A DNA stretch of 64,000 nucleotides, taken from Chthoniobacterales bacterium. Lineage in GTDB: Bacteria > Verrucomicrobiota > Verrucomicrobiia > Chthoniobacterales > JACTMZ01. A program made the position numbers and the translations under genes. Position 1 is the first letter of the stretch, and every line of letters begins with the position of its first letter. Location of the stretch: assembly GCA_014879535.1 (NCBI GenBank), contig JACSRX010000035.1, forward strand, positions 1 to 64,000, in the 5' to 3' direction. The notes under the pieces were generated by a model that was given only the letters and a program-made list of their open reading frames with translations, made no database searches and was not told where the DNA came from. This document shows positions 10,961 to 21,348 of the stretch, piece by piece.

Positions 10961-12316
10961 ATGCACGCAGTCATGAAGCCAAGCGCCGACTCCCTCCCGG
11001 AGTGGAGACCTGAAGATGTGGATTTCTGGGAGTCCACCGGCAAGCGTGTGGCTTGGCGCACCTTTTGGATCACCACGTTTTCCTTGGTGCTGAGCTTTGC
11101 CACATGGTTCGTCATGAGCGCGGTCGTGGTTCGTCTGCCGGGCATCGGGTTCGCCTTCTCCGAGACCGAGTTGTTCTGGCTGACCGCCATGCCGGGACTG
11201 GCTGGGGGATCGCTCCGACTAGTTCACATGTTTCTCGTGCCCCTCTTCGGCACACGGAAAGTCATTGCCGTCGCCACTTTTGCCAAGTTGCTGCCGTGTT
11301 TGGGACTCGGGTTCGCGGTCATGACTCCCGGGACGCCCTACTGGATGTTTCTGGTTCTGGCGTTTCTGGTCGGCTTCGGCGGCGGGGATTTTTCGTCCTT
11401 TATGCCAAGCACCAGCCTGTTCTTCCCGAAGCGGCTGCTCGGCACCGCCTTGGGCATCCAAGCCGGCATCGGCAATTTCGGGGTCAGCCTCACGCAGTTC
11501 GTTACTCCTTGGATCATCACCTTTGCCGTCGCCGGGGCGATGTGGGGAGCGCCTCAGGAGATGACCAAGCAAGGGAAGACATCGGACATCTGGCTGCAGA
11601 ACGCGGCCTTCTGGTATGTCCCGTTCCTCATCGTCGTCGGAACCGTGGCTTGGATCTGGCTAAAGAGCGTGCCTGTGAAGGCGTCGGTGCGGGAGCAACT
11701 CGACATCTTCGGCAACAAGCACACCTATTTCTGCACCATCACATACATCATGACCTTCGGGTCCTTCTCGGGACTCGCAGCGGTTTTCCCCCTCATGATC
11801 CGAGGCATCTACGGGCACTTTGAGAATGCTCCTGATCCGCTCGCTTACGCCTTCTATGGGCCTCTCATCGGCTCGGCCATGCGCGTGGCTTGGGGCCCCT
11901 TGACCGACAAGTTCGGCGGAGCCATTTGGACCCAGATCTGCGGCATCGGACTTATGGCCGGCTGCGCGGTGCTGGTTTTCGGCGGGTTGCTGACACCCCA
12001 CTCGGCCGACCAGTTTCCGTGGTTTGTGGCGGTCATGCTGGCCATGTTCTTCTTCACCGGAATCGGCAATGCCGCGACCTTCCGACAGTATCCCGTGGTT
12101 TTCTCCCACTCGCCCCGGCAGGCCGCAGGGGTAATCGGCTTCACCGCAGCCATCGCAGCCTACGGGCCGTTCGCGTTCTCGATGCTGATGGGCTGGTGCA
12201 AGTCGGCCACGGGCCACTTCGGTGCGTTCTTCGTGGGCTTGATGATCTTCTGCGCCTTTGCCACGGCAATCAATTGGTGGTTCTACGCGAGGCGAGGCGC
12301 GGAAAAGCCAAGCTGA
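10961..12316 (+). CDS. narK: MFS nitrate/nitrite transporter NarK-like
   Basis: MFS protein with NarK-like GGGDFSSFMPSTSLFFPKR and GIGNAATFR motifs. Confidence 0.85.
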   Translation: MHAVMKPSADSLPEWRPEDVDFWESTGKRVAWRTFWITTFSLVLSFATWFVMSAVVVRLPGIGFAFSETELFWLTAMPGLAGGSLRLVHMFLVPLFGTRKVIAVATFAKLLPCLGLGFAVMTPGTPYWMFLVLAFLVGFGGGDFSSFMPSTSLFFPKRLLGTALGIQAGIGNFGVSLTQFVTPWIITFAVAGAMWGAPQEMTKQGKTSDIWLQNAAFWYVPFLIVVGTVAWIWLKSVPVKASVREQLDIFGNKHTYFCTITYIMTFGSFSGLAAVFPLMIRGIYGHFENAPDPLAYAFYGPLIGSAMRVAWGPLTDKFGGAIWTQICGIGLMAGCAVLVFGGLLTPHSADQFPWFVAVMLAMFFFTGIGNAATFRQYPVVFSHSPRQAAGVIGFTAAIAAYGPFAFSMLMGWCKSATGHFGAFFVGLMIFCAFATAINWWFYARRGAEKPS

Positions 12317-12340
12317 CCAGGCACCCACTTGCCCCGAGCG

Positions 12341-13663
12341 ATGAACGAAACTCCGCGCCACGCCCCCGGCAGGATTCTCACCCTGTCCACGGTCGGTTTC
12401 ACACTCATGTTCGCGGTGTGGCTGATGTTCGGAGTGCTGGCCATTCCGATCCGTCGCGAATTCGGGCTCACGGAAGCACAGTTCGGCTGGCTGGCGGCAA
12501 TTGCCATCCTCAACGGCTCGCTCTGGCGCTTGGTGTTCGGACTTCTCACGGACCGTTTTGGCGGGCGTCTCGTTTTCACCCTGCTGGTTCTCTTCACCGC
12601 GATCCCCTCCTTTCTGATCAGCCGGGCGCAGACCTACACGGAGTTGATGGTTTACGCGTTCCTTGTGGGCATGGCTGGCAACTCCTTCTCGGTCGGCATC
12701 GCGTGGAACTCGGCATGGTTTCCCCGCGAGCGGCAGGGTCTGGCCTTGGGTGTCTTCGGTGCGGGCAACGTCGGTGCTTCGGTCACAAAGATTTTCGGAC
12801 CGACCCTAATCGCCCTCGTGCCGGCCGTGGGGTTGGTTGGAGGCGTTATCCCCGGCGGCTGGCGATTCATCCCGTTCGCCTACTCCATCCTGCTCCTCGT
12901 CTTGGCCGCCGCCATGTGGATGCTGAGCCCGCCGCACGACCACGTGCCGGGAAAGGGGCGTCCGCTGCGGGAGTTGCTGCGTCCCCTGCGGGAGATACGC
13001 GTCTGGCGGTTCAGCCTGTATTACGTCGTGGTCTTCGGGGCCTACGTCGCGTTGTCCGTCTGGCTACCACGCTACTACGTCGATGTGTTCGGACTCTCCC
13101 TCCGGACCGCGGCGCTGCTCACCGCATTGTTCATCTTTCCAGCTAGCCTGCTGCGCCCGCTTGGCGGCTGGTTTTCCGACCGCTTCGGCGCGCGACGCGT
13201 GATGTATTGGGTGTTCGGCGGCATGTCGGTCTGCCTGCTCCTGCTCGCCGCGCCCCACGGTCACATCGTTCTCTACACTCCCACCAAGGAGGATCCGCAG
13301 GCGTCGATCAGTGTCATGCGGTTTGTCATGGGCCCCGGTGTCTTCACGCTCCTGGTTTTTCTCGTCGGCTGCGGCATGGGCGTGGGGAAAGCAGCTGTCT
13401 TCAAGTTCATCCCCGAGTATTTCCCTCGCGATGTCGGGGCGGTCGGCGGCTTAGTCGGCATGCTGGGTGCATTGGGTGGATTTCTGCTGCCTCTGCTGTT
13501 CTCGGGAGCTTGGGCTGCAACCCGCCTTCCGCAGACGACTTTTGCCATCCTGTTTCTGGTCACTGCGGCCAGCTTCCTCTGGCTGCACTTGGTCGTGCTG
13601 CAAATCTTGCACCGTGCCTCGCCGCACCTTGAGCATGTCTTCGAGGAGGGACACGCCTCATGA
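12341..13663 (+). CDS. narK: MFS nitrate/nitrite transporter NarK-like (second copy)
   Basis: MFS; GNSFSVGIAWNSAWFPRERQGLALGVFGAGNVG nitrate signature. Confidence 0.87.
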   Translation: MNETPRHAPGRILTLSTVGFTLMFAVWLMFGVLAIPIRREFGLTEAQFGWLAAIAILNGSLWRLVFGLLTDRFGGRLVFTLLVLFTAIPSFLISRAQTYTELMVYAFLVGMAGNSFSVGIAWNSAWFPRERQGLALGVFGAGNVGASVTKIFGPTLIALVPAVGLVGGVIPGGWRFIPFAYSILLLVLAAAMWMLSPPHDHVPGKGRPLRELLRPLREIRVWRFSLYYVVVFGAYVALSVWLPRYYVDVFGLSLRTAALLTALFIFPASLLRPLGGWFSDRFGARRVMYWVFGGMSVCLLLLAAPHGHIVLYTPTKEDPQASISVMRFVMGPGVFTLLVFLVGCGMGVGKAAVFKFIPEYFPRDVGAVGGLVGMLGALGGFLLPLLFSGAWAATRLPQTTFAILFLVTAASFLWLHLVVLQILHRASPHLEHVFEEGHAS

Positions 13664-14856
13664 GATCAACCTCTTCGCCGGGTTGGTGGGCTTTGGTGGC
13701 GGCGGGTGAGCCGTTCCGACTCCTTTTCCCGCTTGGCTTGGCCATCGGGATCACGGGTGTTGCGATGTGGCCGCTCTACATTTGGAACCTGACGAGCACC
13801 TATCCGGGGCAATTCCACGCCCGAACCATGATCGAGGGGTTTCTCACAGCGTTCGTCGTCGGATTTCTGGGCACAGCGCTTCCACGACTGCTCGATGTGC
13901 CGCGGCTCTCACCCTGGGAGACCCTCGCCTTCGCTGCGGCGGTCTTGGGAATCACCGTCCTGCAACTGCGCGGCGACATGCTGGATGGAGACGTGCTGTT
14001 CGTGGTTACAGTCTTGGGCCTGCTTGGCGCCCTCGGCCTGCGCGCCCTGTTCTTTCGTCGGGATGTTCCTCCTCCCGGCTTTGTGCTCGTCATTGCGGGG
14101 CTGGTCAGCGCCTTGGTCGGGGCCTGCTCTCAGATCGTGATGCAGATCTCCCCTACGCTGCTCCCCCCGTGGGCGACAGTGTTGGGACGCCTGCTGCTTT
14201 ATCAAGGCTACCTCGTCTTTCCCATCATGGGGATCGGCGCGTTCCTACTCCCCCGCTTTTTCGGGCTGCCCAGTCGTCAGAACTTCCCGGAATCTCTCAG
14301 TCTGCCCGAGGGCTGGATCCCTCGCGCCGGCTTTGCGCTGCTCTGCGGCGGGATCGTGATGGCCGGGTTTGTCACCGAGGCTGCGGGAGAGCCTCGGTGG
14401 GGCAACGCCCTGCGGGCGACCGGCATCTTCGTGTATTTTTTCAGGGAGGTTCCGGTCCATCAGGCGGGCTTTGGAGGCGGATCACTGGCCTTGGGCCTGC
14501 GGTTGGCGCTGCTCTCCATTCCGCTTGCCTACGTGCTGATGGCCTTGTCGCCGGAACGAACATCCTCTTATCTCCACCTGCTTTTCATCTCGGGCTTCAG
14601 CTTGCTCACACTGGTCGTGGCCAGCCGTGTCATCCTCGGTCATAGCGGACAAACCGAACGCCTGCGCGAATCGATCCGGCCGGTCCTCGTCATGGTGTCG
14701 CTCGTCGTGCTGGCCATGCTGACCAGAGTCTCGGCCGACTTCCTGCCGGATGTGCGCATGAGCCACTACGCCTACGCAGGCGTCAGCTGGATCGTCGGCG
14801 TGACGATCTGGGCGCTCTTCATCCTGCCGGGAGTCCGAGAGCCAGATTCTCCATGA
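13660..14856 (+). CDS. nnrS: NnrS family membrane protein
   Basis: HARTMIEGFLTAFVVGFLGTALPR and VFPIMGIGAFLLPRFF patterns. Confidence 0.75.
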   Translation: MRSTSSPGWWALVAAGEPFRLLFPLGLAIGITGVAMWPLYIWNLTSTYPGQFHARTMIEGFLTAFVVGFLGTALPRLLDVPRLSPWETLAFAAAVLGITVLQLRGDMLDGDVLFVVTVLGLLGALGLRALFFRRDVPPPGFVLVIAGLVSALVGACSQIVMQISPTLLPPWATVLGRLLLYQGYLVFPIMGIGAFLLPRFFGLPSRQNFPESLSLPEGWIPRAGFALLCGGIVMAGFVTEAAGEPRWGNALRATGIFVYFFREVPVHQAGFGGGSLALGLRLALLSIPLAYVLMALSPERTSSYLHLLFISGFSLLTLVVASRVILGHSGQTERLRESIRPVLVMVSLVVLAMLTRVSADFLPDVRMSHYAYAGVSWIVGVTIWALFILPGVREPDSP

Positions 14857-16256
14857 AAACGAAGATCCTCCTCCTCGCCGTGTTGACTGTCCGGTGCGCG
14901 ATTGCCGGAACACCCGAAGTCATCGTCCCAACCGCCTCGACCAACCCGCTGTCCTTCGCCGACGGTCGCGTGGTTTTTGATGTCGAGGAGCGTCTGCGTT
15001 ACGAATTCCGCAACAACGCGTTCGACTTCAACCACAACGCCCTGCCGGCGACCGACGGCAGCTTCCTGCTCCAGCGAGCCCGCGTGGGCATGAAGTTCGA
15101 GCCGGTGGACTGGTTCCGCTTCTACGCACAGTTCCAAAGCTCCATTGAGGTGGGCAACCGAGGAGACGAACCGGGGGTCTCGGGCTCTGAGGGGGACGAC
15201 TACGCGGATCTCTACCAAGGGTATGTCGAATTTGCGGACTACGACCGTTTTCCCCTCGGGCTGCGGGCCGGACGTCAGCTTTTCAACTACGGCGACCAGC
15301 GCCTGATCGGCAGTTTCGACTGGAACAACCTCGGGCGTTCGTTCGACGCCGCCCGGGTCCGCTATCAAGCGGATAAGTTCTGGGCGGAGGCCTTCGCGGC
15401 CAGTGTCGTCACCGTCGAGCGTGCCGACTTCAACTTCTCCGATGTCTTCAACTGGGACGACACCGACCGGCAGCAGGTGTTCAGTGGCATCTACGCCTCC
15501 ACCGACGTGGTAACCGCCCACCGGATCGATGGATACCTTCTGTGGCTCAGTCAGGCCAAGGGCAACGTCAGCAATTTCGGCCCGTTGCTTGGCCTGCCGC
15601 CTGCCGGATCGCAAGGGGGCGATCCCGCGCTCGGCATGAACTTCGGAACACTCGGCCTGCGGCTCAACAACGTCCAGGCAAAGATGCACGGCTGGGAATA
15701 CGACGCCGAGTTGGCCGGCCAAGCCGGACGTCTTGCCGGTCTCGACCTGCTCGCCTTCGCCCTGCATGCCGGTGGCGGATACAACTTCCACGCGCCATGG
15801 GAGCCCCGGATTTACCTGCAATACAACTACGCGTCAGGCGATTGGGACTCCACCGATGGACAGAGCACGACCTTCCAGAACCTGTTCCCCACCAACCACA
15901 AGTTCTACGGCTACATGGACCTGTTCTCCTGGCAGAACATGCACAACCCCAGCGTGACCTTCAACCTGAAGCCTCACCGAACACTGACCCTCGCGGCCGA
16001 TGGTCACCTGTTCTGGCTCGCGACGACCAGTGATGCTTGGTATCGCGCCAATGGCCTCACCCAAGCACGCCCCATCACGCCGAGTGCCGATCCCTTCGTC
16101 GGCGGTGAGATCGACCTGACCGCCACCTGGAAACCCACGAGCTTCCTCTCACTCCTCGTCGGTTACAGTTGGTTCCTGCCGGGGGCCTATGTCGATGACA
16201 CCGGCCCGGCCGACCCCGCCAACTTTCTCTACGTCCAGATGGAGTTGAAGTTCTGA
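14853..16256 (+). CDS. outer membrane porin, alginate-export-like beta-barrel
   Basis: signal peptide; barrel-like repeats; terminal Phe (VQMELKF). Confidence 0.8.
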   Translation: MKTKILLLAVLTVRCAIAGTPEVIVPTASTNPLSFADGRVVFDVEERLRYEFRNNAFDFNHNALPATDGSFLLQRARVGMKFEPVDWFRFYAQFQSSIEVGNRGDEPGVSGSEGDDYADLYQGYVEFADYDRFPLGLRAGRQLFNYGDQRLIGSFDWNNLGRSFDAARVRYQADKFWAEAFAASVVTVERADFNFSDVFNWDDTDRQQVFSGIYASTDVVTAHRIDGYLLWLSQAKGNVSNFGPLLGLPPAGSQGGDPALGMNFGTLGLRLNNVQAKMHGWEYDAELAGQAGRLAGLDLLAFALHAGGGYNFHAPWEPRIYLQYNYASGDWDSTDGQSTTFQNLFPTNHKFYGYMDLFSWQNMHNPSVTFNLKPHRTLTLAADGHLFWLATTSDAWYRANGLTQARPITPSADPFVGGEIDLTATWKPTSFLSLLVGYSWFLPGAYVDDTGPADPANFLYVQMELKF

Positions 16257-16260
16257 CGCC

Positions 16261-16887
16261 GTGCCAAACAACCTTCCCGCCCGCTTCCTTACGCCCATGT
16301 GGCGTGCCGTGGAAGCGCTCCTGCCGCCGCCGCAATGGCGCACGCCGGTCATCTTCGCTGCGGGAGTATTCAGCGGCCTCGGAGCTTTGGCATTCCATAT
16401 CTCCAATGCCTCGTCCTACCTCACCGACGACCCGAAGGCCTGTGTGAACTGCCACGTCATGGCCCCGCAATACGCCACCTGGCAACACTCGTCCCATGCT
16501 CGGGTGGCCGTCTGCAATGACTGCCATGTGCCCCACGAGAATGTCCTCCTCAAGTATGCATTCAAGGCGATGGACGGAACACGTCATGCCTTCATGTTCA
16601 CCTTTCACCTCGAACCGGATGTCATCCGGATGCACGCCCCGGGGCAGTGGACCGTGCAGAACAACTGCCTGCGCTGCCACGGGGACCTTGCCGGGCACAC
16701 CCAGAATCTCGCCGTGAGTTGGCAGGACGTCCAGGCAGGCACCGGAAAACTCTGCTGGGACTGCCACCGCGAAACTCCGCACGGACGCGGTAACAGCGCT
16801 GCATCAACCCCGCACGCCCGCGTGCCCGAATTGTCCCCCGTCATCCCCGGAGTTCCACGTCCGGACTCCACACCGCAAAATCCATGA
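16261..16887 (+). CDS. nrfH: NrfH-like tetraheme cytochrome c quinol dehydrogenase
   Basis: N-terminal TM; four CXXCH (CVNCH, CNDCH, CLRCH, CWDCH); upstream of nrfA. Confidence 0.92.
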   Translation: MPNNLPARFLTPMWRAVEALLPPPQWRTPVIFAAGVFSGLGALAFHISNASSYLTDDPKACVNCHVMAPQYATWQHSSHARVAVCNDCHVPHENVLLKYAFKAMDGTRHAFMFTFHLEPDVIRMHAPGQWTVQNNCLRCHGDLAGHTQNLAVSWQDVQAGTGKLCWDCHRETPHGRGNSAASTPHARVPELSPVIPGVPRPDSTPQNP

Positions 16888-18377
16888 AATCCATCGTCAA
16901 AATCGTCGAGCGCCGCCCGTGGTTCGGGTGGGTGCTGTATCTCGGAACTCTCGCGGCCGTGTTTGCCATCGGCCTGCTTGCCGCTTCGATCTTCGAGCGA
17001 CGACAGGAGTCGTTCCGCGTCCAGCAGGTGAGCCCGATCGCCGAATGGGAACCGCGCAACGAGGTCTGGGGGCGGAATTTTCCCCGTCAGTTCGAGTCCT
17101 ACCGCAATACGAGCCAGACCAACTTCGCCAGCAAATACGCGGGCTCCGTCACCATCGACTACCTCGCCCGCGAGCCGCAGATGGTGGTTCTCTGGGCCGG
17201 GTATCCCTTCTCACGGGACTACAAGCAGGGACGCGGGCACTACTACGCGGTCAAGGACATCCGCGACACGCTGCGGACCACCGCACCACTCCCCGGCACG
17301 TGCTGGACCTGTAAGAGCACGGACGTGCCGCGCGTGATGGCGGAGATGGGGGTGGCGGAGTTCTACAAGACAAAGTGGCAGGATCTCGGCTCCGAGATCG
17401 TCAACCACATCGGCTGCCAAGACTGCCACGACCCGAAGACGATGAACCTGCGGATCACGCGACCGGCACTAGCCGAAGCGATGGCACGCCGCGGTGAGGA
17501 CATCAACAAGGCAACCCACCAAGAGATGCGTTCGTTGGTCTGCGCCCAGTGCCACGTGGAATACTATTTCAAGGGTGAGGGCAAATACCTGACCCTCCCA
17601 TGGGACAAGGGCTTCAGCGCCGATGAAATGGAGGCCTATTACGACAGCGTTGACTTCACCGACTGGACACACGCCCTGAGCAAAGCTCCGATGCTCAAGG
17701 CTCAGCATCCGGACTACGAACTCTACAAGACCGGAATTCACGCCCAGCGAGGCGTCTCGTGCGCTGACTGTCACATGCCCTACCGCAGCGAGGGTGGCAT
17801 CAAGTTCACCGACCACCACTTGTCGAGTCCACTACGGAACATCGCGGGCTCTTGCGGGGTTTGCCATCGCGAAAGCGAGCAGGACTTGCTGCGCGATGTG
17901 ATCGCCCGGCAAGACCGCGTCAAGGAACTCATGCATCTGGCCCAAGACGAGCTGTGCCACGCCCACATCGAAGCCAAGGAGGCATGGGCTGCGGGAGCCA
18001 CGCAGAAAGAAATGGAGCCCATCCTGAAACTCATCCGCCACGCGCAGTGGCGCTGGGACTGGGTGGCCGCGGCAAACGGAGCCGGCTTCCACTCCCCCTT
18101 GGAGGCAGCGCGCGTGCTCGGCACCTCGATCCAGAAGGCCGGCATGGCACGCCGAGACCTAGCTCTTGTGCTTTCAACACACAACGTGCCCCAACCGGTG
18201 GCGATGCCGGATCTCTCGACGAAGGAACTCGCCCAAGCCTATGTCGGTCTCGATATGGCGGCCATCGAGGCTCAGAAGCTCGAATTCCTCGAAAACGTGG
18301 TGCCCCAGTGGGATGCCGAGGCCAAAGCTCGTGAGGCCAAACTTCCCGAACCCGGCGGGACCAAATCCAACTACTGA
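16884..18377 (+). CDS. nrfA: pentaheme ammonia-forming nitrite reductase NrfA
   Basis: CXXCK active-site heme CWTCK plus CQDCH, CAQCH, CADCH, CGVCH. Confidence 0.96.
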   Translation: MKSIVKIVERRPWFGWVLYLGTLAAVFAIGLLAASIFERRQESFRVQQVSPIAEWEPRNEVWGRNFPRQFESYRNTSQTNFASKYAGSVTIDYLAREPQMVVLWAGYPFSRDYKQGRGHYYAVKDIRDTLRTTAPLPGTCWTCKSTDVPRVMAEMGVAEFYKTKWQDLGSEIVNHIGCQDCHDPKTMNLRITRPALAEAMARRGEDINKATHQEMRSLVCAQCHVEYYFKGEGKYLTLPWDKGFSADEMEAYYDSVDFTDWTHALSKAPMLKAQHPDYELYKTGIHAQRGVSCADCHMPYRSEGGIKFTDHHLSSPLRNIAGSCGVCHRESEQDLLRDVIARQDRVKELMHLAQDELCHAHIEAKEAWAAGATQKEMEPILKLIRHAQWRWDWVAAANGAGFHSPLEAARVLGTSIQKAGMARRDLALVLSTHNVPQPVAMPDLSTKELAQAYVGLDMAAIEAQKLEFLENVVPQWDAEAKAREAKLPEPGGTKSNY

Positions 18378-18382
18378 CGACC

Positions 18383-19378
18383 ATGGAAGCAACCCTCACC
18401 TCATCAAATGATCAGCGCGCAAGAACGGGGTTCTGGTCCGGCCAACTCGGCTACGCTCAAGCAGTAATCACCGTGGCTGGCGCCGTCGGAGCCGGTTGGC
18501 TCCTCCAGTGGGCTCGATGTGGCAACGCTGTTGCTCCTCCCGCATGGCCCGTCAACATCGCCCTCCTCGGCTTGCTGGTCGGTTGGATCGGATTGCTCTC
18601 CGTCACCCGAAACCGCGTGATCGCGTGGCTTGGCGGCATTCCGCTCGCTCTGGTCAGCATGGGCGCGGTGGGTCTGCTCGCCGCGGTAGGTGGAGTCGTG
18701 CCCCAGACGGCCGATGCACCGGCGTGGGCCCGCGCAGCAGGCTTGGACAACGTCTTTAGCAGCGCCCCGTTCATCGTGGCGATGCTGCTGCTGCTCACAA
18801 ATCTGGGGCTGGCAACGCTCCGCCGCGGACGTGCCCTTGGCTGGCGGGGATGGCTGTTCTCGCTCAATCACGCCGGCCTCTGGATCCTCCTCGCCTGCGG
18901 AATGTTCGGCGCCGGAGATGTCATCCGCGCCCGCCTCATGCTGGTCGAGGGCACGGCGGAAGCACGGTTGGTGGACGACCAAGGACGCCAAGGTTACCTC
19001 CCGGTCGGTTTGTTCCTTCAGCGGTTCTACGTGGACCACTACCCGGGTGAGAACGGCGCGCCCGGACCCGCTCGAACTTTCACCGCAGAAGTGACCGTCC
19101 TGCATCCGGATGGAAGCGTCGAGGACGAGCGCATCACAGTTAACCATCCGCTGCGCCGCGCTGGCTGGACGCTCTATCTCATCAACTATGAGTTGTCGCC
19201 CGACGGCCAAACCGATCGCTGCGTGGTCGAGGCGGTCCGCGACCCATGGCTTCCTGGTGTGTATGCAGGGATTTTCCTGCTGCTGGCCGGGGCGGTCGCC
19301 ATGCTCTTCCGATCTCCCTTTGGAGAAAACTGGAGCATCCTCGGCGCGGAGAACAAAGCAGAAGGGACGGCATCATGA
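18383..19378 (+). CDS. cytochrome c biogenesis protein, ResB-like
   Basis: TM helices and ResB-like periplasmic domain; paired with CcsA. Confidence 0.8.
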   Translation: MEATLTSSNDQRARTGFWSGQLGYAQAVITVAGAVGAGWLLQWARCGNAVAPPAWPVNIALLGLLVGWIGLLSVTRNRVIAWLGGIPLALVSMGAVGLLAAVGGVVPQTADAPAWARAAGLDNVFSSAPFIVAMLLLLTNLGLATLRRGRALGWRGWLFSLNHAGLWILLACGMFGAGDVIRARLMLVEGTAEARLVDDQGRQGYLPVGLFLQRFYVDHYPGENGAPGPARTFTAEVTVLHPDGSVEDERITVNHPLRRAGWTLYLINYELSPDGQTDRCVVEAVRDPWLPGVYAGIFLLLAGAVAMLFRSPFGENWSILGAENKAEGTAS

Positions 19379-20148
19379 GCAGCCTTTTGTGGTTTCCCGG
19401 ATTTGCTATGACCGCCGGAGCTTGCTGGATTGCAGGACTCTCCTTGCGAGCCGCAGGACGTTTGCGGGGCGGAACGCTCATCTATCTCGGAGGCATCCTG
19501 GTGCTGGCCATCTATCTGGCACTACTATGGCAGCACCTCGAACGCCCTCCGATGCGAACTCTCGGAGAAACCCGTCTGTGGTATTCTCTCTTGCTGCCAG
19601 CCGTGGCGCTGCTTCTCGCGGCGCGCTGGGCCATTGGCTGGCCCCTAGCCTATGGGGCAGGTATGGCTGGCGTTTTCCTCACGATCAATCTCATGCGCCC
19701 CGAGGCCTTCGACAAGGTGCTCATGCCAGCCCTGCAGAGTCCTTGGTTCGTCCCGCATGTGGTCGTTTACATCCTCGCCTATGCGTTCCTCAGTGCATCG
19801 GCGCTCGGAGGCGTGCGATTTCTCCTTGGACGGCATGATGTGCTTCCCGCATGCGACCGTGCCGTGTGGATCGGGCTCGCCCTCCTCACCATGGGACTAC
19901 TGTTCGGGGCACTGTGGGCGAAGGAGGCGTGGGGTCATTACTGGACCTGGGACCCAAAGGAGACATGGGCTTTCCTCACTTGGGCGATCTACCTCGCCTA
20001 CATCCACATCCGAGTGCAACACCCCACTGCACAGCGCACCGCGGCCCTTTTCCTGCTCTCCGCCGCAATCGTCCTCGGCGTGTGCTGGTTTGGAGTGAAC
20101 TACCTTCCCTCGGCCGCCAGCAGCGTTCACACCTACACCCAGCCGTGA
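19375..20148 (+). CDS. cytochrome c assembly protein CcsA-like
   Basis: tryptophan-rich WAKEAWGHYWTWDPKETWAFLTW motif. Confidence 0.93.
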   Translation: MSSLLWFPGFAMTAGACWIAGLSLRAAGRLRGGTLIYLGGILVLAIYLALLWQHLERPPMRTLGETRLWYSLLLPAVALLLAARWAIGWPLAYGAGMAGVFLTINLMRPEAFDKVLMPALQSPWFVPHVVVYILAYAFLSASALGGVRFLLGRHDVLPACDRAVWIGLALLTMGLLFGALWAKEAWGHYWTWDPKETWAFLTWAIYLAYIHIRVQHPTAQRTAALFLLSAAIVLGVCWFGVNYLPSAASSVHTYTQP

Positions 20149-20606
20149 TTCGTCACCTCTACATCTCGCCAGGTCATAACTTCTTCGGCCACCACGGCCA
20201 ACCACCGGGCAGTCATCCCATGATCGAGGTGCCGCGTGTCGAATGTGTCATGAATCTCGGTTTGCGTGGCGACCGCTTCTTCGCCTACAAGCCCGACTAC
20301 AAAGGCCAAGTGACTTTCTTTCGATACGAAGACCTGACCGCCATGTGGGATCAATTGGCCGTGCCGCCGAGCGAACGCAAGCCTTGCGCCACCCGACGCA
20401 ATGTCCTGATCGAGGGGGTCGATTTGCAGAGCCTCATCGGACGCGAGTTCGATCTGCAGGGAATCCGGTTTCTCGGCACCGAGGAATGCCGTCCATGCTA
20501 CTGGATGAACGGAGCCATCCATCCCGAGGCGGAGGCATGGATGGGCGGCCGTGGCGGCCTGAGGGCCAAAATCCTGACCAACGGATGGCTCGTCAGCGGC
20601 GTCTAA
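20145..20606 (+). CDS. MOSC domain protein
   Basis: GLRGDRF, RRNVLIEGVDL, GTEECRPC motifs. Confidence 0.8.
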   Translation: MIRHLYISPGHNFFGHHGQPPGSHPMIEVPRVECVMNLGLRGDRFFAYKPDYKGQVTFFRYEDLTAMWDQLAVPPSERKPCATRRNVLIEGVDLQSLIGREFDLQGIRFLGTEECRPCYWMNGAIHPEAEAWMGGRGGLRAKILTNGWLVSGV

Positions 20607-20617
20607 TCCCAACCTCC

Positions 20618-21202
20618 ATGAACACCCAAACTCCTCTCTGGGGATTGCTCGTGGCAGGTGGCCGCTCCCAGCGCATGGGCCAAGACAAGGCACTGATCGA
20701 GGTGGATGGCCTTCCGCTCTGGCGAAGACAACTCGAGTTGCTCTCCACCGCATGTTCCCAAGTCGCCGTGGCGGCCCCCGTCCGGCCTCAATGGCTAACC
20801 AGCGAAATCCACCTTGTCCCCGACGCTGAAGGCGCCCATGGACCGCTCGCCGGCCTGATCGCAGGACTGCGTTGGGCTGACGGCGGAGGCGCACGAGGAC
20901 TGCTTGCACTGGCCGTCGATCTCCCGCGACTGGACGCAGCGCTTCTTCAAGAGTTAGTCACGGAGCGTGTCAATGGATGCGGCATCGTCTGCCGCACCCA
21001 GTGGGGTTTTGAGCCACTTTGCGCTTTGTATCCCACCGAGGCGCTGCCCTGCGCTGAGGAGCAGGCCAAGGCAGGTGACTGGAAGATGCAAAACCTGGTA
21101 GCGCGTCTCGTGGATGAAGAGAGGCTGAAAGTCCGCCACCTCTCGGAGTCAGAAACCCTGCTCCTGCTCAACATTAACACGCCAAGCGACTGGGCGAGAT
21201 AA
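20618..21202 (+). CDS. mobA: molybdenum cofactor guanylyltransferase MobA-like
   Basis: LLVAGGRSQRMGQDKALIEVDG nucleotidyltransferase motif. Confidence 0.88.
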   Translation: MNTQTPLWGLLVAGGRSQRMGQDKALIEVDGLPLWRRQLELLSTACSQVAVAAPVRPQWLTSEIHLVPDAEGAHGPLAGLIAGLRWADGGGARGLLALAVDLPRLDAALLQELVTERVNGCGIVCRTQWGFEPLCALYPTEALPCAEEQAKAGDWKMQNLVARLVDEERLKVRHLSESETLLLLNINTPSDWAR

Positions 21203-21348
21203 TTACGCCAAACGGATCAACCATCGCAGATTGGCCCGCTGCACCACCGCCCCCTCAATCCTCGTAACTCCCACCCCTCCGGAGCTTGGTCTTCACGCTC
21301 GCGCTCACCGGCACCACCTTGTCGATCTCGAGGTTCTGCTGAACGCGG

